DNA from: a virus
DNA length: 32,379 bases
Strand: one strand, 5' to 3'
IMG/VR virus record: IMGVR_UViG_3300010354_010205
Location: 1 to 32,379 of that record
A model generated the notes under the pieces. That model did not search any database. It saw nothing but the letters and a program-made list of their open reading frames with translations, and was not told where the DNA came from. Made by a program: the position numbers and the translations under genes. Shown piece by piece: positions 1-6,563 of the stretch (position 1 is its first letter; each line of letters opens with the position of its first letter).

Positions 1-30
1 AAAAAGGCTTGCTTCGGTAAGCCTTTTTTT
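1..30 (+). terminator. Intrinsic terminator with UUCG tetraloop
   Basis: The stem GGCTTGC (6-12) pairs with GTAAGCC (17-23), with one G-U pair, around a TTCG loop. It is followed by seven T (24-30) and preceded by five A that could extend the stem. This is a textbook rho-independent terminator for a gene left of the window. Its stem also contains the TTG of the promoter described at 9-39. Confidence 0.85.
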
Positions 31-39
31 GTATAGTTA
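9..39 (+). promoter_or_regulatory. Putative TTG-N20-TATAGT promoter, leaderless
   Basis: TTG at 9-11, a 20-nt spacer and TATAGTTA at 32-39 lie 12 nt (T of TAT to A of ATG) ahead of the ATG at 44. The spacing matches four other sites in the window and recalls the Bacteroidota TTG / TAnnTTTG promoter. With this geometry transcription would begin at or next to the start codon. The TTG lies inside the upstream terminator stem and the T-tract is the spacer. The activity is inferred from recurrence only. Confidence 0.5.
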
Positions 40-43
40 CGTT

Positions 44-514
44 ATGGGAAAATTCAATTGGTGGCGAAGGTTCAAAAAGAAACGACCACTCACACGCAAA
101 CAAGCCTTTAAAGGCAAATCATTCCTATTACAACAAATTGAACACGGAGACTATGATTATAGTGACTATCGTCGTCAAGCATTGCTAGAACTGGAGTGGT
201 GTAAAAACGAACAAGAAAAGATAGCAGCAAAGTGGCTGGGAGGTCCTTTAAGTTTGCAAGATAAACTAGATCAAGTGTATCGCAAATATATAAAGCGGTA
301 CAACCGTCTTATGGAAGATCACGACAATCTTGAAACAAAGCTGTTGTTTTCTTTAAAGGAAAGTCTTATATTAGAGTTTGGTATTGATGTGTGGGACCAA
401 GCATTAGACTTTGACTGGGAACAAGACCTCAAACAATTTTATCACAATTATAAAACAATAGCACAAAATGAATCAACCAGATCCAAAAAAACACCAACAA
501 GCGAGTTTCATTAA
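44..514 (+). CDS. Hypothetical protein, 156 aa
   Basis: Function not recognised. The protein is highly charged: the N-terminus (residues 1-30) is rich in Lys/Arg and Trp, followed by a mostly helical acidic/basic region with many Trp, Tyr and Asp and no membrane segment. An upstream TTG in the same frame (29) lies inside the terminator T-tract, so I chose the ATG at 44, which is 12 nt after the TATAGT element. Its last 47 nt overlap the start of the next small gene, which suggests translational coupling. Confidence 0.7.
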   Translation: MGKFNWWRRFKKKRPLTRKQAFKGKSFLLQQIEHGDYDYSDYRRQALLELEWCKNEQEKIAAKWLGGPLSLQDKLDQVYRKYIKRYNRLMEDHDNLETKLLFSLKESLILEFGIDVWDQALDFDWEQDLKQFYHNYKTIAQNESTRSKKTPTSEFH

Positions 515-623
515 ATCCTGTGTACGTATCTTAGGATATGTAACAATACCGTTCAGCATAGGGATAGCAGTGTTCCTGTTGGTAACCTCAGAACTAATTG
601 GTATATTTGAAGAAACAGTATAA
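468..623 (+). CDS. Small single-span membrane protein, 51 aa
   Basis: An ATG at 468 opens a 51-codon frame ending in TAA at 621-623, overlapping the 3' end of the preceding gene. Residues 1-19 are polar and basic (MNQPDPKKH...). Residues about 20-46 form one long hydrophobic segment (ILGYVTIPFSIGIAVFLLV), followed by a short acidic tail (FEETV). It fills the otherwise empty space before the HNH gene. It looks like one of the tiny inner-membrane proteins common in phages. A holin-like role is possible, but nothing specific supports it and the lysozyme is about 7 kb away. Confidence 0.6.
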   Translation: MNQPDPKKHQQASFIKSCVRILGYVTIPFSIGIAVFLLVTSELIGIFEETV

Positions 624-638
624 TGTTTCACGGATACG

Positions 639-650
639 GTACTATTTATA
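639..650 (+). promoter_or_regulatory. GTACTATTTATA motif (putative late promoter)
   Basis: GTACTATTTATA at 639-650 has its TATTTATA core 20 nt before the GTG start at 663. It is the first of five such motifs in the window with the same distance to a start codon. It is embedded in an inverted repeat, ACTATTT (641-647) / AAATAGT (653-659), which might act as an operator or RNA hairpin. Confidence 0.45.
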
Positions 651-662
651 TGAAATAGTGTT

Positions 663-1343
663 GTGAAAAACTATAGAAAAGTTTGGGAAAAATTAAATGG
701 TCCTATTCCTGTAGACGACAATGGTAGAAAGTTTGAAATTCACCACATCGATGGTGACAATAAAAATAATGAACCATCAAACCTACAGTGTGTATCAATC
801 GAAGAGCACTACCACATACATCTAAGACAAGGTGATTGGGCAGCTGCTTTCCGAATAGCACAGAGGATGGGAATCGATCCACAGATTAAATCCGAGTTAA
901 TGAGTAAATCAAATAAAAAGAGATTGAAAAACGGTAATCATCCTTTTTTAGATCCGGCTGTAAAGGAGGCGAGTAGAATAAAAATAGAGCAGCGAGTAGC
1001 AGAAGGATCACAAGGGTTGCAAAATCCGGAAGTAGTTAAAAAGGCTGTGGAAGCTAAAAAGCAAAAATATAATAAACACGATTTAGCTGAGTTTGCAAAA
1101 AAGGGATGGGAAGGATGGAAACAAAAAGGTATCGCTACAAAGGACAGGACCGCCAAAGGATCCATTGCTGGAGCTGCTAAAACTAAAAATACAAAATGGT
1201 ACCATAAACCAACAGGAGAGCAACTAAGAACAACCGCAAACGACCCTAGACTATTAGAAGGATGGATTAGGGGAAGATTTAATGGAAAAGAGTTGTCTAA
1301 TCGAGCTAATTTGGGTAAGTTTACTAAAACACAAAACAAATAA
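663..1343 (+). CDS. HNH homing endonuclease, 226 aa
   Basis: This is a free-standing DNA endonuclease of the phage HNH homing class. The N-terminal domain carries EIHHIDGDNKNNEPSNL (about residues 25-41) followed by EEHYHIH (47-53), the His-His / Asn / His arrangement of a beta-beta-alpha-metal nuclease. The C-terminal two thirds is Lys-rich and repetitive (NHPFLDPAV-type and KKGWEGWKQKG segments), resembling NUMOD-type DNA-binding modules. The GTG at 663 is the only sensible start, because the ATG at 651 meets a stop at once. It sits 11 nt before queD, a typical position for a mobile endonuclease next to a conserved phage gene. Its own GTACTATTTATA motif suggests independent expression. Confidence 0.85.
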   Translation: MKNYRKVWEKLNGPIPVDDNGRKFEIHHIDGDNKNNEPSNLQCVSIEEHYHIHLRQGDWAAAFRIAQRMGIDPQIKSELMSKSNKKRLKNGNHPFLDPAVKEASRIKIEQRVAEGSQGLQNPEVVKKAVEAKKQKYNKHDLAEFAKKGWEGWKQKGIATKDRTAKGSIAGAAKTKNTKWYHKPTGEQLRTTANDPRLLEGWIRGRFNGKELSNRANLGKFTKTQNK

Positions 1344-1354
1344 AAATTAAAATT

Positions 1355-1820
1355 ATGTTTAACTCTACAAAATTATTTGATGGGTACTCGACAGTTTTCC
1401 GCCAGTGGAAAGCTGAGGGTACCCATTGTTAGCAAATTTATACATGGCTACGGCGTAGAATTCAGAATAACCTTCGAAGGTGAGTTAGATCATCGTAACT
1501 GGGTGTGGGATTTTGGAGGAATGAAAAGAGCAAAGGGTACTATTGATGGTATGAATCCAAAAGCTTGGTTTGACTACATGTTTGACCACACAACCGTTAT
1601 TGCACCAGACGATCCGGAGTTAGAAACCTTTAAAGAATTGGATCGAAAGGGTGTTGTGCAATTACGTATACTTGAAGGACCGGTTGGAGCTGAGAAGTTT
1701 GCTAAGTTTGTTTACGATAAGGTAAATGAGTTTGTGCAAGCTGAAACTCAAGGTCGGGTAAAGGTGGTAGAGGTTGAGTTTTTTGAAAACAAAAGAAACA
1801 GTGCTGTATACAAACCATGA
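1355..1820 (+). CDS. queD: QueD-type 6-carboxytetrahydropterin synthase, frameshifted
   Basis: QueD (T-fold) converts 7,8-dihydroneopterin triphosphate to 6-carboxy-tetrahydropterin in 7-deazaguanine synthesis. The N-terminus is encoded from the ATG at 1355 (STKLFDGYSTVFRQW...EGTHC) and runs into TAG at 1430-1432. The rest is in the next frame (SKFIHGYG, then NWVWDFGGMK, FDHTTVIAPDDPEL and a C-terminus ending SAVYKP). His-Cys and HGYG fit the family's Zn/catalytic region, FDHTT its catalytic Asp-His. Joining the frames needs a +1 shift after the Cys codon TGT (1427-1429). From memory, marine phage homologues have three residues between this Cys and HGY, so a 4-nt insertion would fit too. The downstream part alone could start at ATG 1380 but would lack a normal N-terminus. 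A mutation, an assembly error or recoding are all possible. Confidence 0.75.
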
Positions 1821-2083
1821 CACCTCAAGAATCACACCCAAAAGACATAATGTTCGCTGATGGCTTTGAGGAGGCTGTTATTGGTATAGCAACTACTCAA
1901 GGATCTTTACGTGTAGTGTATGACCAAAAAAGGATGGCGCAGATACTACAACAAAAGGGAATGAGTGTGGAAGAATCTTGGAACTACTTAGACAAAAATA
2001 TATTTCCAGCAGACCTTGGACCTGGAACCCCAGTATTTGTTCAGCTGGGTAACTATGAACAAATTATTTCATCACTAACTTAA
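1817..2083 (+). CDS. Conserved phage hypothetical protein, 88 aa
   Basis: The ATGA overlap with the queD stop (1817-1820) implies coupled translation. The body (FADGFEEAVIGI, VVYD, GMSVEESWNYLDKNI, GTPVFV) matches, from memory, a widespread small phage protein with a DGFEEAxxG N-terminus, a VVYD strand and a TPVFV C-terminus. No biochemical role is known to me. It is soluble, with no Cys cluster or membrane segment. The tight link to queD points to the same transcription unit. Confidence 0.8.
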   Translation: MTPQESHPKDIMFADGFEEAVIGIATTQGSLRVVYDQKRMAQILQQKGMSVEESWNYLDKNIFPADLGPGTPVFVQLGNYEQIISSLT

Positions 2084-2094
2084 AAATAAAAATT

Positions 2095-2319
2095 ATGAAA
2101 ATCAAAAATGTAAACAATCAAGAGATGGCATCGTTGTACGAGTATTTAGGACATGCAGCTGGACCAGACTTAGGTAAAGCTGTTGCAGAAGCTGCCGTTG
2201 CAGCCAAAGTGCCAATAGATACACATCTCGTAGAAACAAGAACATACAAAGGCCCTATCCTTAGGTATCCAGTTACTTTTTTACGTGAGTACTTTGCCAA
2301 AAATACCAAAACAATATAA
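2095..2319 (+). CDS. Hypothetical protein, 74 aa
   Basis: The ATG at 2095 follows an A-rich leader (TAAAAATAAAAATT), an SD-less context typical of this window. The sequence has an Ala-rich helical middle (LGHAAGPDLGKAVAEAAVAAK) and a short basic C-terminal part ending FLREYFAKN. I recognise the general type from marine phage genomes but not a function. It is 12 nt after the previous gene and 1 nt before the next, so it is probably part of one operon. Confidence 0.7.
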   Translation: MKIKNVNNQEMASLYEYLGHAAGPDLGKAVAEAAVAAKVPIDTHLVETRTYKGPILRYPVTFLREYFAKNTKTI

Positions 2320-2320
2320 T

Positions 2321-2491
2321 ATGCACGAACTGCTACACTTTATGGGTATATGCCCAGATCACAGTATGCATGCAAACTTACTGGATGTTGTTGTTGCAAA
2401 TTACGATGGTTTGCGGTATATTACAAGTATAAACTTCAATTTAATTAAATCATATGTTACTCAACGCGTATCAAGTAGAGACCTTTCTTGA
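2321..2491 (+). CDS. Hypothetical protein, 56 aa
   Basis: The ATG at 2321 lies just after the stop of the preceding gene. The product begins MHELLHFMGICPDHSMHANLL and ends VTQRVSSRDLS, with scattered His/Cys but no clear metal motif. A longer form from GTG 2285 would run through the upstream gene and is less likely. Its last 38 nt overlap the start of the dUTPase-like gene in another frame. The spacing and unbroken frame suggest a real but unidentified gene. Confidence 0.55.
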   Translation: MHELLHFMGICPDHSMHANLLDVVVANYDGLRYITSINFNLIKSYVTQRVSSRDLS

Positions 2492-2936
2492 AACTAGAGG
2501 TAAAGGATCTCGAGCCCAAGTTGGCTATGACCTCACACTTAAAAGTGTTAAAAAAATTAATGGTGGTGTAATCACTGCCGAAAAAACTACAATAGGAGAT
2601 TACACTGAGGTATTTCCAAACAAGACACCAACAGACAAGTATATCTACAAACTAGAACCAGGAACTTACAGCTTAACTTTTGAGCAAGGCATTACACTGG
2701 ACAATAACCACACAGCATTCATTAGACATAGATCTAGTGTACTTAGATGTGGAGGTGTTATCACAAGTGGCGTATTTGATCCGGGATTTTCTGTAGATGA
2801 GATAGGAGCTGTACTTGTTGTGACTGAAGTTATTGCAATTGAAAAGGGTGCTCGTGTAGCTCAACTACTAGTATTCCAAAACAACGAATCAGAAGCCTAC
2901 AACGGCCAGTGGTTGGGAAAGTCCGACTATAAGTAG
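2454..2936 (+). CDS. dut: dUTPase / dCTP deaminase superfamily protein
   Basis: Members hydrolyse dUTP to dUMP (or deaminate dCTP), keeping uracil out of DNA and supplying dTMP synthesis. The 160-aa length fits a trimeric all-beta enzyme. Visible family features are AQVGYDLTL (residues 21-29), the HRSSVLRCGGVITSG segment (92-106) with the Arg-Ser-Ser of the nucleotide-binding motif, FDPGF (108-112) where family members carry the DPGF/DYRG loop, and GARVAQLLVF near residue 135-145. The lack of a glycine-rich C-terminal arm makes the exact reaction uncertain. It sits among 7-deazaguanine and nucleotide genes, consistent with reshaping the dNTP pool. Confidence 0.85.
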   Translation: MLLNAYQVETFLETRGKGSRAQVGYDLTLKSVKKINGGVITAEKTTIGDYTEVFPNKTPTDKYIYKLEPGTYSLTFEQGITLDNNHTAFIRHRSSVLRCGGVITSGVFDPGFSVDEIGAVLVVTEVIAIEKGARVAQLLVFQNNESEAYNGQWLGKSDYK

Positions 2937-2964
2937 GTCAGTGGCTGGGTTTTGGGCCACGTGT

Positions 2965-2976
2965 GTACTATTTATT
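2965..2976 (+). promoter_or_regulatory. GTACTATTTATT motif (putative late promoter)
   Basis: GTACTATTTATT at 2965-2976 has its core (2969) 20 nt before the ATG at 2989, the same spacing as at the other copies. This supports 2989 over 2977 as the start of the HNH gene. Confidence 0.45.
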
Positions 2977-2988
2977 ATGAAAGGTATT

Positions 2989-3606
2989 ATGAAAAAGTGC
3001 ACAAAATGTGGAGAAGTAAAATCGCTAGAGGATTATCACAAACTTAAAGCAGCAAAGGATGGTCATAGAACCTATTGCAAAAAGTGTGCTATACAAGATG
3101 TAAGGTGTTGGCAGTTGAAAAATAACGAAATGGTTGTAGAACGAGCTCGAGAATATAGAAAATATAACTTAGAAAAAGCTAGAGAGCACTCTTTAAATTA
3201 TTATAAACGCAATAGACAGGCTCGTATGACGTATAAAGTCGCTTACAATTCGAAAAAGAGACAAACAGACCCATTGTTTGCCTTATCAGAAACTTTAAGA
3301 TCCTCAATAACTGAGGCCTTTAAGCGAAAGGGTTATAATAAACCAACAAAGACTGAGATAATTTTAGGGTGTTCTTTTAAGGATTTTAAAGAATATATTG
3401 AAAGTTTATTTGAGCCTTGGATGAGTTGGGAAAATAAAGGATTGTATGATGGTGTGCCAAATACAGGATGGGACATTGATCACATAGTACCAATCTCTAC
3501 AGCAGAGAGTATAGATGACATTATTAGATTAAACCACTATACAAATCTAAAACCTCTTTGTAGCTTTGTGAATAGAAACATAAAACGAGATAATTTGGAT
3601 TTTTGA
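2989..3606 (+). CDS. HNH endonuclease with N-terminal zinc ribbon, 205 aa
   Basis: This is a probable homing-type endonuclease. The N-terminus carries CTKCGEVKSLEDYH and YCKKC, a four-Cys zinc ribbon. The middle is Arg/Lys/Tyr-rich and helical. The C-terminus has the nuclease core WDIDHIVPIS, then NHYTNLKPLC and NRNIKRD. The same architecture and near-identical C-terminal motifs recur in the gene at 14861, so the two are paralogues. In-frame starts exist at 2941 (GTG) and 2977 (ATG); I prefer 2989 because the zinc ribbon begins there and the upstream promoter-like motif lies 20 nt away. It sits between the dUTPase-like gene and a QueD-like gene. Confidence 0.8.
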   Translation: MKKCTKCGEVKSLEDYHKLKAAKDGHRTYCKKCAIQDVRCWQLKNNEMVVERAREYRKYNLEKAREHSLNYYKRNRQARMTYKVAYNSKKRQTDPLFALSETLRSSITEAFKRKGYNKPTKTEIILGCSFKDFKEYIESLFEPWMSWENKGLYDGVPNTGWDIDHIVPISTAESIDDIIRLNHYTNLKPLCSFVNRNIKRDNLDF

Positions 3607-3625
3607 TTTAAAATGAGTATACTAC
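3595..3625 (+). promoter_or_regulatory. Putative TTG-N20-TATACT promoter
   Basis: TTG (3595-3597), a 20-nt spacer and TATACT (3618-3623) precede the ATG at 3630 by 12 nt. The geometry equals that of the sites before the genes at 44 and 8216. It overlaps the stop region of the HNH gene and would restart transcription for the QueD-like/QueE genes. Confidence 0.45.
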
Positions 3626-3629
3626 TATT

Positions 3630-3971
3630 ATGAAAAGATTTATTGAAGTGAAATTGGACATTGAAGGGGTACATAGCTACCCAAACTGCAGCATTGATGA
3701 GGTAGATTACTTGAAATACCTTCACAGACACACCTTTGGATTCTTGTGCAGAGCTGAAGTAACACATGGAGATAGAGACATTGAGTTTATCGAATTCAAG
3801 CACAAAATAAAAGAATACATAGGACGTAAGTACTATGACTCAAAATACAAATGCTGTAACTTTACTGGCCAATCATGTGAGATGTTGGCCGAGGAGCTTG
3901 TAAAGGAGTTTAATCTATGCAGATGTGCAGTATCTGAAGACGGTGAATTTTTTGGTATAGTAGAAAGATAA
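3630..3971 (+). CDS. Minimal QueD/PTPS-fold protein, 113 aa
   Basis: The layout is that of a compact 6-pyruvoyl/6-carboxy-tetrahydropterin synthase-like T-fold. It has a first His (EGVHSYP, H15), an HRHTF pair (H32, H34) replacing the family HGH, DRDIEFIEFK (48-57) replacing the family DF..lK strand, and SCEMLAEEL (82-90) replacing PT.EN. The catalytic Cys just before HxH is not evident. Similar short proteins occur in many phages, usually unannotated. It is 9 nt upstream of queE, so a role in the 7-deazaguanine pathway is attractive, perhaps covering for the damaged queD at 1355. Activity is inference; it might instead bind a pterin or a protein partner. Confidence 0.6.
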   Translation: MKRFIEVKLDIEGVHSYPNCSIDEVDYLKYLHRHTFGFLCRAEVTHGDRDIEFIEFKHKIKEYIGRKYYDSKYKCCNFTGQSCEMLAEELVKEFNLCRCAVSEDGEFFGIVER

Positions 3972-3980
3972 AACAATAAC

Positions 3981-4796
3981 ATGGAAAATAAATTACTTAT
4001 TAGTTCGGACTTTTATTCAGTCCAAGGGGAAGGAATATCATCAGGAGTACCATCCTACTTTGTGAGATTAGGAATGTGTAACTTGCAATGCGGAATGTCT
4101 GCAAAGTTTATGAATCAACTCAAGAAAGAAAAATCACTTGAGGATGGTGAAATCTTTGTAGGTGATCTTCATAAGGAAGGTAAAGCAACTTGGACTTGTG
4201 ATAGTACATCGCAATGGTTATGGAGAGGTGAAGATAAACCTTTTCAATACCTGATTGACAGGTGGAAAGAAGAGGGTGTTTATGATGATATTAAAAATGG
4301 TACCGTTCATATTATTTGGACAGGTGGCGAACCTACACTACCTAAGCATCAGGAAGCAATCGTTAACTTTTTTCATCATTGGATATCACAAGATGTTATT
4401 AAGGTGTTTAATGAAATAGAAACAAATGGTACAATATACATTGAAGAACCATTGTTTAAAATGTTGCATCAAATCAACTGCTCACCTAAACTAGAAAATT
4501 CAGGACAAGCAAGAAATAAACGTATTGTAGAAAAAGCCATTAAACGTATAATGGAACATTCAAACTACCAATTCAAGTTTGTTATTAGTACTGAGGATGA
4601 TGTAAAAGAAATCTTCCGTGACTTTATTGAGCCGTTTAACATTCCATTAAAAAATGTTGTGTGTATGCCTGGACTCGATGATGTAGCTGACTTTGAAGAA
4701 CGTACTCAATTTGTAATGGAAATGGCTAAAAAGTACAAGTTTAGAGGACTAACAAGATTGCACATTGCTGCTTGGAACAAAACCTTGAATGTTTAA
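3981..4796 (+). CDS. queE: QueE 7-carboxy-7-deazaguanine synthase (radical SAM)
   Basis: QueE rearranges 6-carboxytetrahydropterin to 7-carboxy-7-deazaguanine (CDG) using S-adenosylmethionine and a 4Fe-4S cluster. Diagnostic motifs are YSVQGEG (12-18), PSYFVRLGMCN (24-34) with Cys33 and Cys37, TCDS with Cys73, WTGGEPTLP (about 113-121) and NEIETNG. Cluster spacing is C-X3-C-X35-C, so about 33 residues are inserted before the third Cys compared with the plain CX3CX2C form. The 271-aa length is slightly long for the family, accounted for by this insert. It follows the QueD-like gene by 9 nt and overlaps the kinase gene by 8 nt, which places it in one operon. Confidence 0.92.
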   Translation: MENKLLISSDFYSVQGEGISSGVPSYFVRLGMCNLQCGMSAKFMNQLKKEKSLEDGEIFVGDLHKEGKATWTCDSTSQWLWRGEDKPFQYLIDRWKEEGVYDDIKNGTVHIIWTGGEPTLPKHQEAIVNFFHHWISQDVIKVFNEIETNGTIYIEEPLFKMLHQINCSPKLENSGQARNKRIVEKAIKRIMEHSNYQFKFVISTEDDVKEIFRDFIEPFNIPLKNVVCMPGLDDVADFEERTQFVMEMAKKYKFRGLTRLHIAAWNKTLNV

Positions 4797-5301
4797 TGTT
4801 GCAAATCTCGACTTTATTTCTTACATTAAGACTATGCTACAAACAAATAAAATAGTTCTACTATTCGGAAAGATATGTAGTGGCAAAAGCACATACGCAG
4901 ACGCCTTGTGCTATGTCACAAAAGCAAAAAGAATCACAGTATCGGATATTGTTAAACGAGTATCAGGTAAGGTTTCTCGTAGTGAACTACAAAACACAGC
5001 ACACTTAGATCAAGAGATTCATCACGAACTGTGTCAGGAAATCGATAAGTATGAAAAAGTAGTTATTGATGGAATCAGACAATATAGTATTGTGCTAGGA
5101 TTAGTTGCCGAATACGGAATAGATACTGTTGATATGATTTGGCTAGAGGTTCCAGATGAAATCAGAAAGTATAGATTTTATGATAGGGCAATTTCCAAAG
5201 ATGATATTACGTTTGAAGAAGCAGATGCTCGTGATGAAAAATTAGGTCTTTTAGAGTTGCAAAACAAGCTAAAAGATTCGTATAGTATAATAAACAATTA
5301 A
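4789..5301 (+). CDS. P-loop (deoxy)nucleotide kinase-like protein
   Basis: A Walker A motif, GKICSGKST (27-35), follows a hydrophobic strand (KIVLLF). A DGIRQ segment (about residues 95-99) and a lid/LID-like DD..TFEEADARDEKLG near the C-terminus resemble the adenylate-kinase / dephospho-CoA-kinase-like family that includes dNMP kinases. It probably phosphorylates a (deoxy)nucleotide; the substrate cannot be read from the sequence. The start is ambiguous: ATG 4789 overlaps queE by 8 nt, while ATG 4834 would give the short N-terminus usual for this fold. In this context it may serve the modified-nucleotide or dNTP supply. Confidence 0.75.
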   Translation: MFNVANLDFISYIKTMLQTNKIVLLFGKICSGKSTYADALCYVTKAKRITVSDIVKRVSGKVSRSELQNTAHLDQEIHHELCQEIDKYEKVVIDGIRQYSIVLGLVAEYGIDTVDMIWLEVPDEIRKYRFYDRAISKDDITFEEADARDEKLGLLELQNKLKDSYSIINN

Positions 5302-5302
5302 T

Positions 5303-5854
5303 ATGAACTCTTTAGTAGGAAATGTGTACGGAGATTATATAGTTTTAGATGCTGAAATCCAAAGACAGAAGAATGGCGCGATACAATTTCCTGTGCAATG
5401 CAGGTGTGGTAAAAAAACTTTCTGCACGAAGCAAGAATTGGAAACTGGTAAAAGAAATAGGTGCGATTCTTGTGGTAAAAAGAAAAGATTTGGTGAGCGT
5501 ATAGATGACATATCTATAAACTTCTTTCACAATTATAAGAGAAATGCATTAAGTAGAGGTATCGAGTTTACAATCACCTTACAATATGTCGCAGATTTGT
5601 ATAAAACTCAAAAAGAAAAGTGTGCTATTAGTGGTATAGACATCGATATAAAAGGTACACCTTGGAAGGGTCAGACCGGGTCTTTAGATAGGATAGATCC
5701 AACAAAAGGTTATATAGAAGGAAACGTTCAGTGGGTACATAAACTTGTAAATGAATTAAAATGGGATTTGCAACCTAAGGAATTTTTTACTATAATTAAA
5801 CAAATATACGAATATAAACAATTAAACAATTATGAAGTTACTCAACAAAGTTAA
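5303..5854 (+). CDS. HNH endonuclease with zinc-ribbon N-terminus, 183 aa
   Basis: This is a second type of homing endonuclease. The N-terminal region (VYGDYIVLD, then C33/C35, C41, C54/C57) looks like the small zinc-ribbon DNA-binding domain found in phage HNH proteins. The C-terminal core has CAISG (107-111), GSLDRIDPTKGYIEGNVQWVH (126-146) with the catalytic-type Asp/Arg/Asn/His residues. It lies between the kinase and folE genes and its last 23 nt run into folE in another frame, as expected when a mobile gene has landed at a gene boundary without harming its neighbour. It is not closely related to the HNH proteins at 2989 and 14861. Confidence 0.85.
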   Translation: MNSLVGNVYGDYIVLDAEIQRQKNGAIQFPVQCRCGKKTFCTKQELETGKRNRCDSCGKKKRFGERIDDISINFFHNYKRNALSRGIEFTITLQYVADLYKTQKEKCAISGIDIDIKGTPWKGQTGSLDRIDPTKGYIEGNVQWVHKLVNELKWDLQPKEFFTIIKQIYEYKQLNNYEVTQQS

Positions 5855-6473
5855 TGGTAATATTCCTCGTACAGAGGAAGAAAAACAAAAAATGATCGAA
5901 CAAGCCGCAGAGTATTATGGTCAGTTCTTAACAGCTTTAGGCTTTGATTGGAAGGCTGATCCACATAGTGCTAACACACCAATGAGAGTTTCAAAAGCTT
6001 GGATTCACGACCTCATCAAGGGTTCGGTTAGTGATGAACCAGAAATTACAGCTTTTCCAAACGATGAAGGCTATACTGGATTGATTTGTCAGACACGTAT
6101 TCCAGTAATGAGTCTGTGTGCACACCACAATCTTACTTTTTCTGGAGTTGCTCACGTAGCATATATACCAGGAAAGGAGAAAACAGATATGGTTATTGGT
6201 CTGAGTAAACTTAACCGTATTGTTGATTTCTACTCACGTAGACCAAACATACAAGAAAGTTTAACAAAGCAGATTCACGATCATATTGATAGATTGTGCA
6301 TTGGCAATCGCGGAGTGGCTGTGGTTATAGAAAGTCAACACAACTGCGTTAAGTGCCGCGGCATTAAGCAGGAGAGTGTAATGAAAACGTCACAGATGAG
6401 TGGATATTTCTGGACTAATGAGGTAGGTACTCGTGCCGAGTTTTTTGCTCTCATCGATCAAAGTAGACTCTAA
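5832..6473 (+). CDS. folE: GTP cyclohydrolase I (FolE)
   Basis: FolE converts GTP to 7,8-dihydroneopterin triphosphate, the first step towards folate and 7-deazaguanines. The 213-aa length matches the family. Zinc ligands are Cys96 and His99 in SLCAHH, and Cys172 in QHNCVKCRG. The GLSKLNRIVDFYSRRPNIQE block (123-142) and the NTPMRVSKAW motif (48-57) are characteristic. The start at 5832 overlaps the end of the HNH gene. With QueD, QueE and the DpdA-like gene just downstream, its product most likely feeds DNA base modification rather than folate. Confidence 0.95.
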   Translation: MKLLNKVNGNIPRTEEEKQKMIEQAAEYYGQFLTALGFDWKADPHSANTPMRVSKAWIHDLIKGSVSDEPEITAFPNDEGYTGLICQTRIPVMSLCAHHNLTFSGVAHVAYIPGKEKTDMVIGLSKLNRIVDFYSRRPNIQESLTKQIHDHIDRLCIGNRGVAVVIESQHNCVKCRGIKQESVMKTSQMSGYFWTNEVGTRAEFFALIDQSRL

Positions 6474-6563
6474 TAAACACAAAAGCAATTTATATGAAAT
6501 ACTGGACGGTAGACACAACTTTTGGATACGTTCCTTTTGTATACATTTACACAAAAAACTAAT

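Noticed and set aside
1427-1433. Programmed +1 frameshift in queD
   Set aside because: The slip would move a UGU codon to GUU, a poor re-pairing for tRNA-Cys, and no stimulatory SD-like element or pseudoknot is evident. Mutation or assembly error is more likely, though recoding is not excluded.
2941-2960. Terminator after the dUTPase-like gene (GTGGC...GCCAC)
   Set aside because: The stem has only 5 bp, a 10-nt loop and no T-tract after it.
6494-6562. 22-codon ORF (MKYWTVDTTFGYVPF...) between folE and the DpdA-like gene
   Set aside because: Very short, no recognisable family and no other support. It fills the gap neatly, so it could be a leader peptide, but I cannot defend it.
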